A program made the translations under genes and the position numbers. A DNA stretch of 64,000 nucleotides from assembly GCF_943734655.1 (NCBI RefSeq), contig NC_071355.1, positions 219,667,527 to 219,731,526 on the forward strand. Reading direction: 5' to 3'. This stretch comes from Sabethes cyaneus. Its lineage: Eukaryota; Arthropoda; Insecta; Diptera; Culicidae. This document shows, one piece after another, positions 1-10,423 of the stretch (within the stretch, counting starts at the first letter, position 1; each line of letters begins with the position of its first letter). The notes under the pieces are model-generated. The model had not been told where the DNA came from and did not search any database. It saw nothing but the letters and a program-made list of their open reading frames with translations.

Positions 1-2600
1 CCGTGAACAGATGTCGCCCGATACCCGCACGGCTAGAAAAAGGGAGAGGTTTGTAAAGCGTACAAATAAAGCTTGCTAGCATTGCTAATTGCCCGACTTT
101 ATCGGAGGACTAAACGGCTGCACAACCGAACCGGTGCGAACCTGCTTCGCCATGACCGACCGGTGCAGTGCAGTGCAGTGTGGCGGTTGCCGGGAAACGA
201 CAGAGCAACCTCGGTGGTATCTATTGCAATTATTGGCTGAAACGGGCACGGCCAGTTCATGAGAAATTATATCGATTTACATAGTATTTTGGCTGGCTGT
301 TTAATTAGAGAATGTTTCATCTTGTGTGGGATACGGGGAGCAATTTTATAGCATTAATTTTTCATGTTTACATGCGAATTGTCATGTTTTCCCAGGCGTT
401 TGGTGAAACTTATTGAATTGTAGATTTAGGTTAAGTTGACATGAAACTTCTCGCCGAATACAGATAGATGTCTGTCAGTGGATTCATTCCGACATTAACT
501 AAATAAAAAAGCAATGTAATAGTTGATAAAGGTGTTGCAGCCTTTAATAGTAAGCCACATGATCATATATGATAGTCAACCTATCACTTCCATTACACTT
601 ACGGAGTGCCTACAATTCGAATGAAATTTATTCATCAGTTTTATTCAGTATCATAACAGTAAAAAAGATTTTGCTTTCTTTCTTAAAGAAAATGTCCTTC
701 GCATGATCAACTAACCTAAATTGAAATGCAAAAATTTCAAAGAGTCTATTACAACTATAATACACTTTCAGTATCTTATCGTGAACAACGGGCACAAAGG
801 ATCATCTCATTACGAAATAACACAATCTCGACCACCATTCATCTTCATAGAGTTTTTTCTTTCGCCGTGGTACTCCGATAACACGTATATTATCACGAAC
901 CAACATAAAAACGAGCACACTTTCCGACAGTTGCTTCCGGAAATTAGCATTAGCATCATCTGGGTTCTCGACTCAGTGAAAAACTAGATCAAACGGACGA
1001 ACAAACGGTGCTCGGCCAAACGCAGTAAGTGGTTCTATGGTGCCTGTAGGATTTTTTTGTTGCCTCATGCAGAATTGCTCATCTGCTGCTCGCATTGTAG
1101 GAGCCTGTAACCGTTGTCATGCCATCCGATGACATATTGCGGCGATAAGAAAAACGCAGCTTAGTTGAAGCGATGCTCGCTTTCAGAATGGTTTTGTTCA
1201 AATGGTATGTAGAGATTTTGCGTTCTGATCTAGGTTGCCATTCGGAGAGAATTTAGATTTTAATTTGAAAATTGGGCCACAGAATAAGCTGCTCAACAGC
1301 TTGTAACTTTTGAATGTTTGTCCTGATCCTGAACAATGCTATCAGCATTCTTTCTCCAGGAATGATATTTTTTTGCTAAGGTAAGATGAAATATCGCGGT
1401 TATTTATTATACTTAAATCGGGTGCAACTTAAGCGATAAAGAAATTTACTGTGCAAATTGTTGCACACGTGGGAATTAACTAAAGTCGATTTTTTCTTGA
1501 TACGGGTGCCTTACCGTCTATAAGATTCTGCAAGAAGAAGTAGAATTAATTAACAGTAAGAATTTTTATCTACTAGTAAAATTCAATGAGGAAGTCAATT
1601 ATATCCACATTTTATATCCTCTTCCCATCAACGATCTCTAAGCTTGTTTTGATTTATTTTTGTCTGGCTATATTGAAAAGGGTAGATGCCATTTTAAATA
1701 AGGCTAGTTTTGCCGCATTCCAATTTGTTTGATCTTTGGTCCAGTGCACCATCGACCATTACACATCGATAAACTCCAATAGAAAAAGTAACGTTAAAGG
1801 ATGATTTAATCTCGATTATGGGAAACTAGCGTATCGAATTCATATATTTCTTCTTTTGAACTATATGTAACGGTGATAGGGAGAGACGGATTTTTTTTCA
1901 AAACTCTTATATATATTCGGACGTTTTAAAAGGAAATAATGTCGCTTTTAGCGCATATTTGATCAAAGCCTATCAAGTGTCGGTAATCATTTGATTGCTG
2001 AGATAGCTTGAAATTGTGGCTGGCTTTCAATCAAAGTTAAATCAAAGCGACTATGCTTGCCAAAGCCGACTCAGTAAAGCTGATGTTGAATTGAAATTTC
2101 TTCCTATACATAGCAAATACGATAATAAACTGACAAACGGAGGCTAACCCAAAATATTTGCAAAAGTAAATATTTAATCAACAACATCTAAAGACCCAAA
2201 ATACTGTATATAATTGTGTTTAGTTTAGCTATAAACTTATTTACCGATTTACTTTAATATTTAATCAAAAACATCCAAGGACCAAAATGCCGTATGATTG
2301 TGTTGAATTTAGTTTACCATTTACTTATTTACCATCGCAGAGTGGTGGTCAACATACGCTGACTGACACTGGCGTGTCCAGACATAAGCAGAAGATGGGG
2401 CAGTGACCTTTCAAAAGCCGGATAAATCAGGCAATAGCAATGGAAGCGGCAGATCTATTTTTACGCAATTAATTTGTTTATCGTGAAACTACAGGCCTAT
2501 TAGGTGCCACACTCTGAACCACCAGAGCAACACCACGAGATAATTATAATAGGAAATATGGGACGCGTACCCCAGCATGCGCTCATCAGTTAATTTGAAA
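1..2600. other. gene-free unique AT-rich sequence
   Basis: No convincing coding region, RNA gene or complete transposon was seen on either strand. The longest reading frame (721-987) starts with TTG, has ordinary noncoding composition and no recognisable motif. Three GTGCA units lie in tandem at 163-180. The sequence is probably intergenic or intronic. Confidence 0.5.
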
Positions 2601-3590
2601 TTGTACTTAAACTTGGGCTTGAAATAGGAATTAAAATAGGACTTTCAATAGAACTTATAATTGAAATGAAATTGAAATTTAACATTGTTGTTAAAATTGG
2701 ACTTTTAGAGTCAAAAGCCCGAAGTTAAAACACAAGAGTCAGAATTTGTTGAAATACAAAAGGCAAAAATCGAAAATTCAAAGCTAATAATAAAAAACCG
2801 AGTGACAAGAATAAAAAGATTCAAAAGTAAAACGACGGGAGTTAAAAGTTAAAATTCACAAGTCAAAATTTAAAAAATAAGCGAACGAAAACCAAAGGTT
2901 AAAATTAAAAGTCAAATGTCAAAAATTAAACGGCAGAATTCAAAATACAAATAAAGGTCAGAAAAATAAGAGCCAAAGCACAAAAAAATCTAGGCCAAAT
3001 GACAGAGGTTGAAAAACAAAAGTCAAAATGAGAGGTAAATTTTAAAAAAATGAACCGCAAACCTCAAAAACCAAAATTAAATTACAAATCTGGAAATTAA
3101 ATAAAAAGAAAACTTATCCAATTTAATTCTACTATGTATATTTTATTCTTGACAGATACGTATTTCGCCTACGACTTGCAGGCTTCCTCAGTGTCGAAAA
3201 CAGATTAATTTCCAGGTTTCGTATTCTACTAAGTCGTTCTGAAAACTTTAGTAAATTATAAATGTTAAAAATTAAAAATCAGAGTAGCAAGCCAATATCA
3301 AAGGTCCATAACATTAAAAGCCAAAAATCAAAATTCAAAAGTAAAAATCAAAAGTTAATCTGAAGCAAAAAATTAAAAGTCAAAAATTTAAAATGAAAAG
3401 GCAAAAGTTCAAAGTAAATTGCCATAGACAAATCAAAAATAAAGCCGATGTTGACTACTAATTAAACTCGACAGTCAAAAGCTAAATGCTGAAAGTCAAA
3501 AGTCTGCAGTCAAAAGTCAAAAGGTAAAAGTTATAACCTAAAAATCATAAGTCGAATCAAAATTTACTCAAAAGTTCTAAATGTATTGCT
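2600..3590. repeat. cryptic A-rich repeat built on AAAAGTCAAAA words
   Basis: About 1 kb is dominated by loosely repeated words such as AAAGTCAAAA, AAAATTAAA and CAAAAGTTAAA with no fixed period, all on the same strand. It is interrupted at about 3110-3240 by normal-composition sequence. The same vocabulary returns at about 11400-11625 and 12940-13130. It looks like an old, slipped, decayed simple-sequence array; no coding capacity was seen. Confidence 0.6.
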
Positions 3591-3643
3591 CACCCAGACA
3601 GCTCCGTGGAACGATGCTGGCCTAACAAGCAGCCAGTAGTCGT
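3590..3643 (+). mobile_element. SINE 5' fragment (tRNA-like head)
   Basis: The segment around GATGCTGGCCTAACAAGC matches the start of the better-preserved SINE at 40436-40850 (GATGCTGGCCTATTAAG). The word has the layout of a tRNA box A. The match ends at about 3643, and the box-B-containing remainder of the same family appears at 11225, so one SINE seems to have been split by everything in between. Confidence 0.55.
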
Positions 3644-3880
3644 ATTTTTCTGTTTTACTTGTCTCTGACTCTGTCGCGATCCAACGAAAACTATTTCATT
3701 AAAGTGGGGCTGCGTTTGTTGAGAAGAATGCTAGACTGGATGAAATTGCGAAACTTCAATATGAGGCCAAAAATATATTGCGTAGGTGAATTGGAAAGTG
3801 GGACTCTAACCCACACTCTCTTGGTTGGTGCCCGAGTGTTTTAACAATTAAACTATTACCACACGGTACCCTATATTAGA
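3644..3880. repeat. foldback-like repeat, copy 1
   Basis: The first ~75 bp (3644-3720) match 11011-11078 in the same orientation, with shared words such as TTTTTCTGTTTTACTT and TCATTAAAGTGG versus TTATTAAAGTGG. The inner 114 bp (3765-3878) match 11079-11192 in the opposite orientation. Read on the minus strand, the inner part contains a tRNA box-B-like word (GGGTTAGAGTCCCA) and is related to the tRNA-like SINE head at 53376-53441. No protein is encoded. Confidence 0.6.
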
Positions 3881-4039
3881 TAGTCTCACATCTAGTTTCC
3901 GGCCTTCCAATCTAAGCATTCGTACACACACACGGTAAGTCTAATTGCTTTTTTTGCTTCTACCACCGAGAAGATTATCGACTGCATTCCCACCAGGAGG
4001 AGCTAACAAAATTTTAACAAGTTATGTTACCAATGGACT

Positions 4040-4285
4040 TGTGGTGGACGCTCATGATTGAAATGGTTCAGCGCGACGCGGATCGGTTATGCTGTATAAG
4101 CGTAAACGGACTGTACCGCGTCGAACGGTGACAATTATACGCTGACACAGCGCATAGCGTAAAACGTACGACACATAGCATAGGAAGAAATATTTCAGTA
4201 CAATATAGTCGAGAACGACACGTTACGAGGACCACATCTAGTATTCTTACTCCAAACCGAACCGCCATATCCCAAGAATATTGCA
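4040..4285 (+). repeat. 5' LTR
   Basis: This 246-bp terminal repeat matches 10174-10419 with no difference seen. It starts TGTGGTGGACG and ends AATATTGCA, so it has TG...CA ends. A TATAAG word at 4095-4100 and an arthropod-type initiator TCAGTA at 4195-4200 are possible promoter signals, but they are about 100 bp apart and probably not used together. No AATAAA occurs in the LTR. Confidence 0.95.
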
Positions 4286-4300
4286 TGGCGATCCTCGCCA
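4286..4300 (+). other. primer-binding-site candidate, palindromic
   Basis: The sequence directly after the LTR starts TGGCGATCC, as expected for annealing to a tRNA 3' end (TGG pairs with CCA). The 15 nt also form a perfect inverted repeat, TGGCGA-TCC-TCGCCA. The tRNA partner could not be identified from memory. Confidence 0.5.
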
Positions 4301-4366
4301 GTATGCAGTGAAAGCGAGTTTCGATACGGTTAAATTTTCTGATTCACGCGTTGGAGATGCCCAAGT

Positions 4367-5181
4367 AAAAAAAAAAAAAAAAAAAAAGTGGTCGAGTTTT
4401 GTTCCGGAAGTTATAGTTTCAGAAATTGTGCAATGAAAAACGTCCTTGTTGGTTGCAAAGCGGAAAAGCACGCTTCGAACAGTGTTCTGGAAGAGACCAC
4501 GTAATACGTGAATCGTAGAGAAAAAAAAAAAAAAAAAAAATTACAATGGGATGGTTTAGTGCGGATGAAATCATCGCACCGGCCGCATCAAATAGCGTCA
4601 TTGAACAGAACCATACCGCACAAACAATTGCACTGTGCGTGATAGCAGCGTTGGCTGTAGGATACATTGTAGTGCGGATAGTAGCAAAACTGCACCGCCA
4701 ACAGACAGAAAGTGTCGCCCAAAGAGCTATTAGTATGGCAAATTTGCCAAACGTGTAAGAAACTACCAAATGTTGTGATTCAAAATAAAAACAATTAAAA
4801 CAATAAACAATTGCTTTAAAAAACAAACGTATAAAAAAAAAAAAAAAAAAGTGTAGTGCTGTCCCAAGTAGCTTCCACGTTGCATTCGTACATCGACATA
4901 CATTCTACGGATAAAAGTGCTGATTCAGTTGTACAACTGGAAATGATTTCAATCAACCAGACGATGACTGCGAGAGAAAATTTCGTTCGATGATTCCAGC
5001 TTCGGATGGATGGAAAATTTCACACTAGCGAGATATGGGAAATTTCGGCTGCTGCGGGGAAAAAATGTCAAATGTGATGACCATAGAACATCTCAAATAT
5101 AACCAGAGAAATAATTGGGAAGTATCCATTAGTAAAAAAAGAAGAATATAAATTACTTTACAAAAAAAAAAAAAAAAAAAA
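4367..5181 (+). other. four A tracts in the retrotransposon leader
   Basis: Uninterrupted runs of A lie at 4367-4387 (21), 4521-4540 (20), 4833-4850 (18) and 5162-5181 (20). The second ends 5 nt before the ATG of the short ORF at 4546; the fourth ends 25 nt before the gag ATG at 5207. The spacers between runs are unrelated in sequence. Similar length and placement argue for more than random slippage, but a functional role is inference. Confidence 0.85.
4546..4758 (+). CDS. short single-pass membrane protein upstream of gag
   Basis: The ORF is 70 codons and starts with ATG 5 nt after an A tract, in context TTACAATGG. The product begins MGWFSADE, has a polar N-terminal part of about 26 residues, one hydrophobic segment at about residues 27-47, and a basic C-terminal tail with KLHRQQ. 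That layout fits a small type III or tail-anchored membrane protein with a cytosolic basic tail. It sits between the LTR and gag and would be the first ORF on the genomic RNA. I have an unverified recollection of comparable short membrane ORFs 5' of gag in other insect gypsy-group elements. Its function is unknown; a role in membrane targeting of assembly is a guess. It could also be a non-functional upstream ORF. Confidence 0.6.
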   Translation: MGWFSADEIIAPAASNSVIEQNHTAQTIALCVIAALAVGYIVVRIVAKLHRQQTESVAQRAISMANLPNV

Positions 5182-5206
5182 TTTTGTTTTAGGCACTATC
5201 ACTGGA

Positions 5207-6502
5207 ATGGAAGAATTTTTCAAAGCAGGAGATGCGTTAGGGAAATTACATGCTAATTTAAAAAAACATGCCAATTATAAACCAGGCACTAAGGTAAGGA
5301 AAATAAAGGAAATCCAAACCATATTAGAAGAGCTAAAAAGGGCCGTAAACAAATGTAAAGCAATAGAGACTAAAGCCCAATTTAAAAGAAGATATCTACA
5401 ACTGAAGTCTGTTGCTAGGCAGTGCTATAAGCTGCTTGGCTCAGTACCTGCTAACCTAGACGACACCTTAGCCCCTGAAGGCACTAAAGGGGGTGAGGGT
5501 GAAAATTCGAAAATACAAGATAACGAAGAAGACTCAGAGGAATCAAACGACGACGAGGAAGTTCTTCAAGAAGAATTTTCAGACTTCGAAGAAGAAGAAC
5601 GCTACGAAATGGCGACCAAACTAGACCTTAGCTTGGCCATGAAGGTAGTCGACAGATATAATGGCGAACCATCGAAACTGTCCATATTTATTGAAACCGT
5701 CGAATTGCTGGAGGAATACTCCAACGGAGTTCCACCAGCAGACGTCCTGAAATTTTTAAAAACAAGACTAGTAGGCGCAGCCCACGGGGCAATCGATAAT
5801 GCCCGAACAACCGCCGAGGCGTTTGATGCACTGAAAAGAAAATTTTCGGTGAAGATTACACCGAGAGCGGTGGAAAAGGAGATGGCATTGAAAAAACAAC
5901 ATTCTAAACAAATCGCAGAGTTCGGCGCGGACATAGAAAACCTGTCCGCTAAATTGGCAGCCGCACACGTTTCAATGGGAACTTTCCCAAGTGAGGCGGC
6001 AGCCCTAAATATTGTCGAACCTGTAGCGGTTCAGGCATTTGTCGAGGGATTGAAAGATCCCTCAACACAATTTTTCGTAAAAGCACGGAATCCGACATCG
6101 CTAAATAAAGCGATATCGGATGCGTTGGAGTGCCAAAGTACTCCAAAAACTGAAAATAGTTTAGAAAATATGATGGCACTATGGTGCACATCAGGAAGAA
6201 CGCCCTATAGGGGCAACGATCGAAATAATTGGAGAAGCCGAGGAAGCTCTAGAGGTCGTGGTGGTTACCGAGGAAACACTAGGTACCGTGGTAGGGGTAC
6301 ACAACACAATAACAACTATGGTTATAACAATAACCACCAAACCAACCAAACCTACCGAGGAAATAACAGTCGCGGGAGGAACAACGGACATGTGGCACAT
6401 ATGGCCGAACCTCAGCAACGACAACAACAGCAACAACAAACACAACAACAGCAACAACAACAACCTGTAGAAGAGGCACATTTAATCGATCTTTTTCGTT
6501 AA
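5207..6502 (+). CDS. gag: retrotransposon Gag
   Basis: This intact 431-residue reading frame encodes the structural protein that forms the virus-like particle and packages element RNA. The N-terminal ~90 residues are lysine-rich and helical. Residues ~95-135 are strongly acidic. A helical capsid-like region follows to about residue 320. The C-terminal part has an RG-rich stretch (about 340-395, RSRGSSRGRGGYRG-type) and then a Q/N-rich tail. No CCHC zinc knuckle was seen, so RNA binding probably relies on the RG repeats, as in several insect gypsy-group elements. The ATG lies 25 nt after the last A tract. The stop TAA at 6500-6502 is preceded by UUU-CGU, where pol continues in the +1 frame. 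Confidence 0.9.
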   Translation: MEEFFKAGDALGKLHANLKKHANYKPGTKVRKIKEIQTILEELKRAVNKCKAIETKAQFKRRYLQLKSVARQCYKLLGSVPANLDDTLAPEGTKGGEGENSKIQDNEEDSEESNDDEEVLQEEFSDFEEEERYEMATKLDLSLAMKVVDRYNGEPSKLSIFIETVELLEEYSNGVPPADVLKFLKTRLVGAAHGAIDNARTTAEAFDALKRKFSVKITPRAVEKEMALKKQHSKQIAEFGADIENLSAKLAAAHVSMGTFPSEAAALNIVEPVAVQAFVEGLKDPSTQFFVKARNPTSLNKAISDALECQSTPKTENSLENMMALWCTSGRTPYRGNDRNNWRSRGSSRGRGGYRGNTRYRGRGTQHNNNYGYNNNHQTNQTYRGNNSRGRNNGHVAHMAEPQQRQQQQQQTQQQQQQQPVEEAHLIDLFR

Positions 6503-8396
6503 TTTTAGTGCGAAGAAGGCTCTCAGAGCAAAATTTAAATTATTTGGCAGAGTAATAGAACTCATAATTGACAGTGGAGCATCTTGTTGTATTCTGGACA
6601 AAAGATGTCTTCCCGAATTTATCAATATCAATAATTCACACACATTAGAAATCAGTGGTGTAAACGGAGTAACCCGTACTCTGGGATCCGTTGACACTTT
6701 TGTGGGGTACAAGTCTGTGGAATATCCCATTAAATTTAATATTATAGAGAGCTTGCCGGATGCAGTTAACGGCTTGATTGGCACAGATTTTTTGAGAGAA
6801 TTTGGAGCCATTGTTGATTTTGTGGGTATGGAGATGAGATTGCAACAACCAAAAACTGAAACATGCTACATTATACCGGCTCGTACTGAGGTGGTAAGGT
6901 ACGTTGATACCGGTGTGACGGGTACTTGTGTGGTACTACAACAAGAAATAATGCCACATGTTTTCATAGCAAATTCAATATCAGTTCCAAAAGAAGGGAA
7001 ATTACCCGTAAGAATTATTAATATAGCAAATAAGGAAATTTGCATTGAAACAAAAAATATTGAAACAAAGGATCTAAGGGATTACAATGTGGTAGGAAAA
7101 ATTAAACTGCCAAAATACGATACTAATAGAGCAAGTAAACTTTTAAATGAGTTGAACTTGAAACATTTGACAAAACAAGATCAGGCAGAGATGCAGAGGC
7201 TATGCTTAAAATACGCTGATGTGTTTTGCTTGAAAGACGATAAATTAACAGTAACGGATAAGTACACATCCAGTATTAAAATAAAGGATGGCACAACTCC
7301 AATATTTTCTAAACAATATCGCCTTCCCCTGGCGCAAAAAAGGGAAATAAATGACCAGATTGATAGGATGATGTCAGATGGAGTCATTGAAAAGACTAGT
7401 TCCGAATGGAATAGCCCAATTTTACTAGTGCCAAAAAAGTCGGCGAATGACAAAAAGAAATGGAGGTTGGTTGTTGATTATCGGAAACTTAACAATGTTC
7501 TTGAGAACGATACATTTCCACTCCCGAATATAGAGGAGGTCATAGACTCATTGGCAGGAGCGAAGTACTTTTCGCATTTAGACTTGTCCCAAGGGTACTA
7601 CCAATGCAATTTGAAGCAAGAGGATAGGCCACTAACAGCTTTCTCGACGTCGTCTGGACAATATCAGATGACAAGGCTTCCAATGGGACTAAAAATAAGC
7701 CCAGCATCATTTTCAAGACTAATGACCATAGCGATGGCAGGTCTTAATGGAGAGAAGTGTTTAGTATATTTGGATGATCTCATCATATTTGGTAGAAATC
7801 TAGAAGAGCATAACAAAAATCTCTCGAACGTTTTCCGAAGATTGCGAGAGGTAAATTTAAAACTAAACCCCGAAAAATGCAATTTTTTGCAAGAAAATTT
7901 AGTATACCTGGGACATTACATATCTGCTGAAGGCATCAGGCCTGATCCTGCTAAAATCGAAGCAGTGAAAAAATGGCCGATCCCTTCCACTGCGGATGAA
8001 GTCAAGCGATTCGTTGCTTTCGCAAATTACTATCGGAAGCACATAAAAGACTTTGCTAGGCTTTGCACACCGTTAAACAAGTTGACCAGAAAGGGTGTAA
8101 AGTTTGAATGGAGTAGCGAATGCCACAACTCATTCGAGAATTTAAAACAATGTTTTATAAATCCACCAGTACTGGATTACCCGGATCTAACGGAGACCAA
8201 CAAATTCAACTTACATACGGATGCGTCTGGATATGCGATTGGTGCTGTGCTATCTAATAGCAACGGCAAACCGGTTGCATATGCCAGCAAGACTCTGAAT
8301 AAAGCCGAATCAAATTACAGTACGATAGAAAAGGAGTTATTGGCTATGGTGTGGGCTATCAAGCATTTTCGAATACCTGTATGGAAGAAGATTTGA
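6486..8396 (+). pseudogene. pol: pol, first part: protease, RT, start of RNase H (frameshifted)
   Basis: The frame has no ATG of its own at the start and is expected to be expressed as a Gag-Pol fusion. An aspartic protease motif D-S-G-A lies at 6570-6581. Reverse transcriptase follows, with PILLVPKK, DYRKLN, SHLDL, LPMGL and the catalytic YLDD at 7767-7778. RNase H starts with TDAS at about 8218 and reaches the ELLAMVWA motif. The frame then ends at TGA 8394-8396. The correct frame resumes as +1 from about 8374, consistent with loss of about two bases near 8372. RT itself looks intact; everything downstream is cut off. A sequencing or assembly error is the main alternative. Confidence 0.9.
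6494..6502 (+). promoter_or_regulatory. putative +1 gag-pol frameshift site, UUU-CGU-UAA
   Basis: Gag reads CTT-TTT-CGT-TAA. The pol frame is +1 relative to gag and opens only from 6486, so the two overlap by 17 nt. If tRNA-Phe slips from UUU to UUC when CGU is slow to decode, translation continues GUU-AAU into pol. UUU-CGU is the +1 slip word known from influenza A segment 3, here directly followed by the gag stop. Frame relations are seen directly; the mechanism is inferred. Confidence 0.6.
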
Positions 8397-9993
8397 AGTC
8401 TACAGTGACCATAGACCATTAGTTTACCTTTTTACTTTAGCTGACCCCTCCAGCAGATTAACAAAATTCAGGTTAGCTTTAGAAGAATATGATTTTGAAG
8501 TAACTTTCAGGAAAGGAAGCGAGAATGTGATAGCGGACGCGTTGTCACGCATTTCGATTCAAGACCTGAAAACACTTCATGAAAAAACTGTTCTGGTCGT
8601 TACCAGAGCTTCGAAACTTAAAGGCGAAAAAGCGAATGACGATAGGACTGATCAACCTTCGTCTAAACAAGACAAATACGTTAAAATGGTAATGAAAGAT
8701 AACATAAAAAGCATGCAAATCTCCACAGATGTAATTGAAATTCCCCTCAAAAGGACACAAATTGACCTACGGGCAATGTTGTCGAAGGTGGCGGAATATT
8801 CAAAAATTAATAATATAAAATATATAATCATCAAAAATAATAAGGAGACATATGACGTCATTAAAAAATATGAAGAACTACAGATATATGGTCGACCATC
8901 ATCAGTAAAAACATTACCAATTTTAATAAAAATCGGAGAGCAAATAGAAGAAGTAACAGACGAAAGGTCAAAGCTTTTAATACTAAACGACTACCATATA
9001 TTACCGACAGCGGGACATGCGGGTATTAGACGCACACTTGCAACTATAAGCAAAAGATATTTTTGGAAAAACATGAAATGCGATGTAGAGAATTTCATTA
9101 AAAAATGCAAGCAATGCCAGATATCAAAAGTTGGAAGATGCGGAAAAACTCCAATGATCATTACGACAACAGCAAGCACAGCATTTGAAAAAATCTACGT
9201 AGATTTGGTTGGTCCTTTGATACCTACCAATGGATACGAATATATACTAACAACGCAATGCGAGTTAACAAAATTTATAACCGCAACACCGATACCTAAC
9301 AAGTCAACAGAGACAGTAGCTAAAGCATTCGTGGAGCATGTTATTTTAAAATATGGTGTTCCACAACGAATTGCGTCGGATAGAGGAACAGAGTTTATGT
9401 CGAGTTTGTTTACATCCATTGCCAAATTATTGAATATTCAAAAACTAAATTCTACAGCTTACCATCATGAAACTATAGGTTCTTTGGAGAACACACACAA
9501 ATGTTTAGGAAACTTTTTACGCATCTATTGTAACGAAAAATTATTTTCTTGGGTACATTGGATACCATTTTACACATTCGCATATAACAATACCGTTCAC
9601 ACTAACACTGGATACACACCTTTTTATTTAGTATTCGGGAAAAATAGTAACATGCCTTCAAATTTAACAAATGATAATCCAGTGCCTATTTATGACATAG
9701 ACAACTATAGCAAGCAATTGACGTTAAAGTTACAAGTATGCCATCAAGAAATAAGAGAAAACCTTCTTTCTAGCAAGATGAAAAGAACAATGAAAAATAA
9801 CTTAAACATTGTACCAAAATGTTATAACAAAGATGACTTAGTCCTAATTAAAAATGAAATAGGTAAAAAATTGGACAATAAATTTATAGGTCCATACAGA
9901 GTAGTAGAGGACATAGACTCAAATATAAGGGTAGAGATCAATGGTAAAGAGGATATAATACATAAAAATAGAATAAAAAGTTATAAGGAATGA
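8374..9993 (+). pseudogene. pol: pol, second part: rest of RNase H and integrase
   Basis: The frame is open from 8374 to TAA/TGA at the end of 9993, with a first internal ATG at 8527. It begins with the RNase H YSDHRPL and ADALSRI motifs. Integrase follows: an HHCC zinc finger (GHAG...KCKQCQ, about 9014-9120), then the catalytic triad D in YVDLVGPL (~9199), D in ASDRGTEF (~9378) and E in GSLENTH. A GPY/F module (KFIGPYRV, about 9883) lies near the C-terminus, as in many Ty3/gypsy integrases. The domain is complete but separated from RT by the frameshift, so normal Pol is not made from this copy. No reading frame for an envelope follows. Confidence 0.88.
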
Positions 9994-10173
9994 AAATAAT
10001 AATACATATAATTTGAAACAATAGGACGTGTGGTGGACGATTGTTTCATAATGAGTTCTTTCAAATTACATGGGAATAATACGCATTATATAAATCCTAG
10101 TTCATATTTCCTTGTTTAGTTTAAAAATTCTTAACTATAGATAACAATTTTTAAAAAAAATGTAAATAGGGCG
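9994..10173 (+). other. 3' untranslated region, U3-edge duplication and polypurine-tract candidate
   Basis: The LTR start is preceded by AATAGGGCG at about 10165-10173, the only purine-rich candidate for plus-strand priming. An almost identical junction, AATAGGACG followed by TGTGGTGGACG, occurs 145 bp upstream at 10020-10039 and differs at one of 20 positions. The start of U3 and its priming site are therefore present twice. Confidence 0.7.
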
Positions 10174-10419
10174 TGTGGTGGACGCTCATGATTGAAATGG
10201 TTCAGCGCGACGCGGATCGGTTATGCTGTATAAGCGTAAACGGACTGTACCGCGTCGAACGGTGACAATTATACGCTGACACAGCGCATAGCGTAAAACG
10301 TACGACACATAGCATAGGAAGAAATATTTCAGTACAATATAGTCGAGAACGACACGTTACGAGGACCACATCTAGTATTCTTACTCCAAACCGAACCGCC
10401 ATATCCCAAGAATATTGCA
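10174..10419 (+). repeat. 3' LTR
   Basis: This copy of the 246-bp LTR is apparently identical to 4040-4285. It is followed by GACT (10420-10423), the second half of the target duplication. Confidence 0.95.
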
Positions 10420-10423
10420 GACT

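Larger units (their letters stand above)
4040..10419 (+). mobile_element. complete Ty3/gypsy-type LTR retrotransposon, very recent insertion
   Basis: The 6380-bp element is bounded by direct repeats of 246 bp that begin TGTGG and end TTGCA and look identical when read base by base. GACT at 4036-4039 is repeated at 10420-10423, a 4-bp target duplication. Inside, in order, are a primer-site candidate, four A tracts, a short membrane ORF, gag, then protease, reverse transcriptase, RNase H and integrase. The order RT-RNaseH-integrase places it in Ty3/gypsy (Metaviridae). There is no envelope ORF after integrase. Pol carries a frameshift in RNase H, so this copy should not mobilise itself although its LTRs indicate very recent insertion. 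The family name was not recognised. Confidence 0.95.

Noticed and set aside
721..987. 88-codon frame near the window start
   Set aside because: It starts at TTG, has no motif and has composition like its flanks.
4068..4826. Minus-strand frames across the LTR and leader
   Set aside because: They are shadows running through LTR sequence and T tracts; the plus-strand ORF at 4546 explains the region better.
9994..10173. Envelope gene, making the element an errantivirus
   Set aside because: Only 180 bp separate integrase from the LTR; there is no room for an envelope frame.
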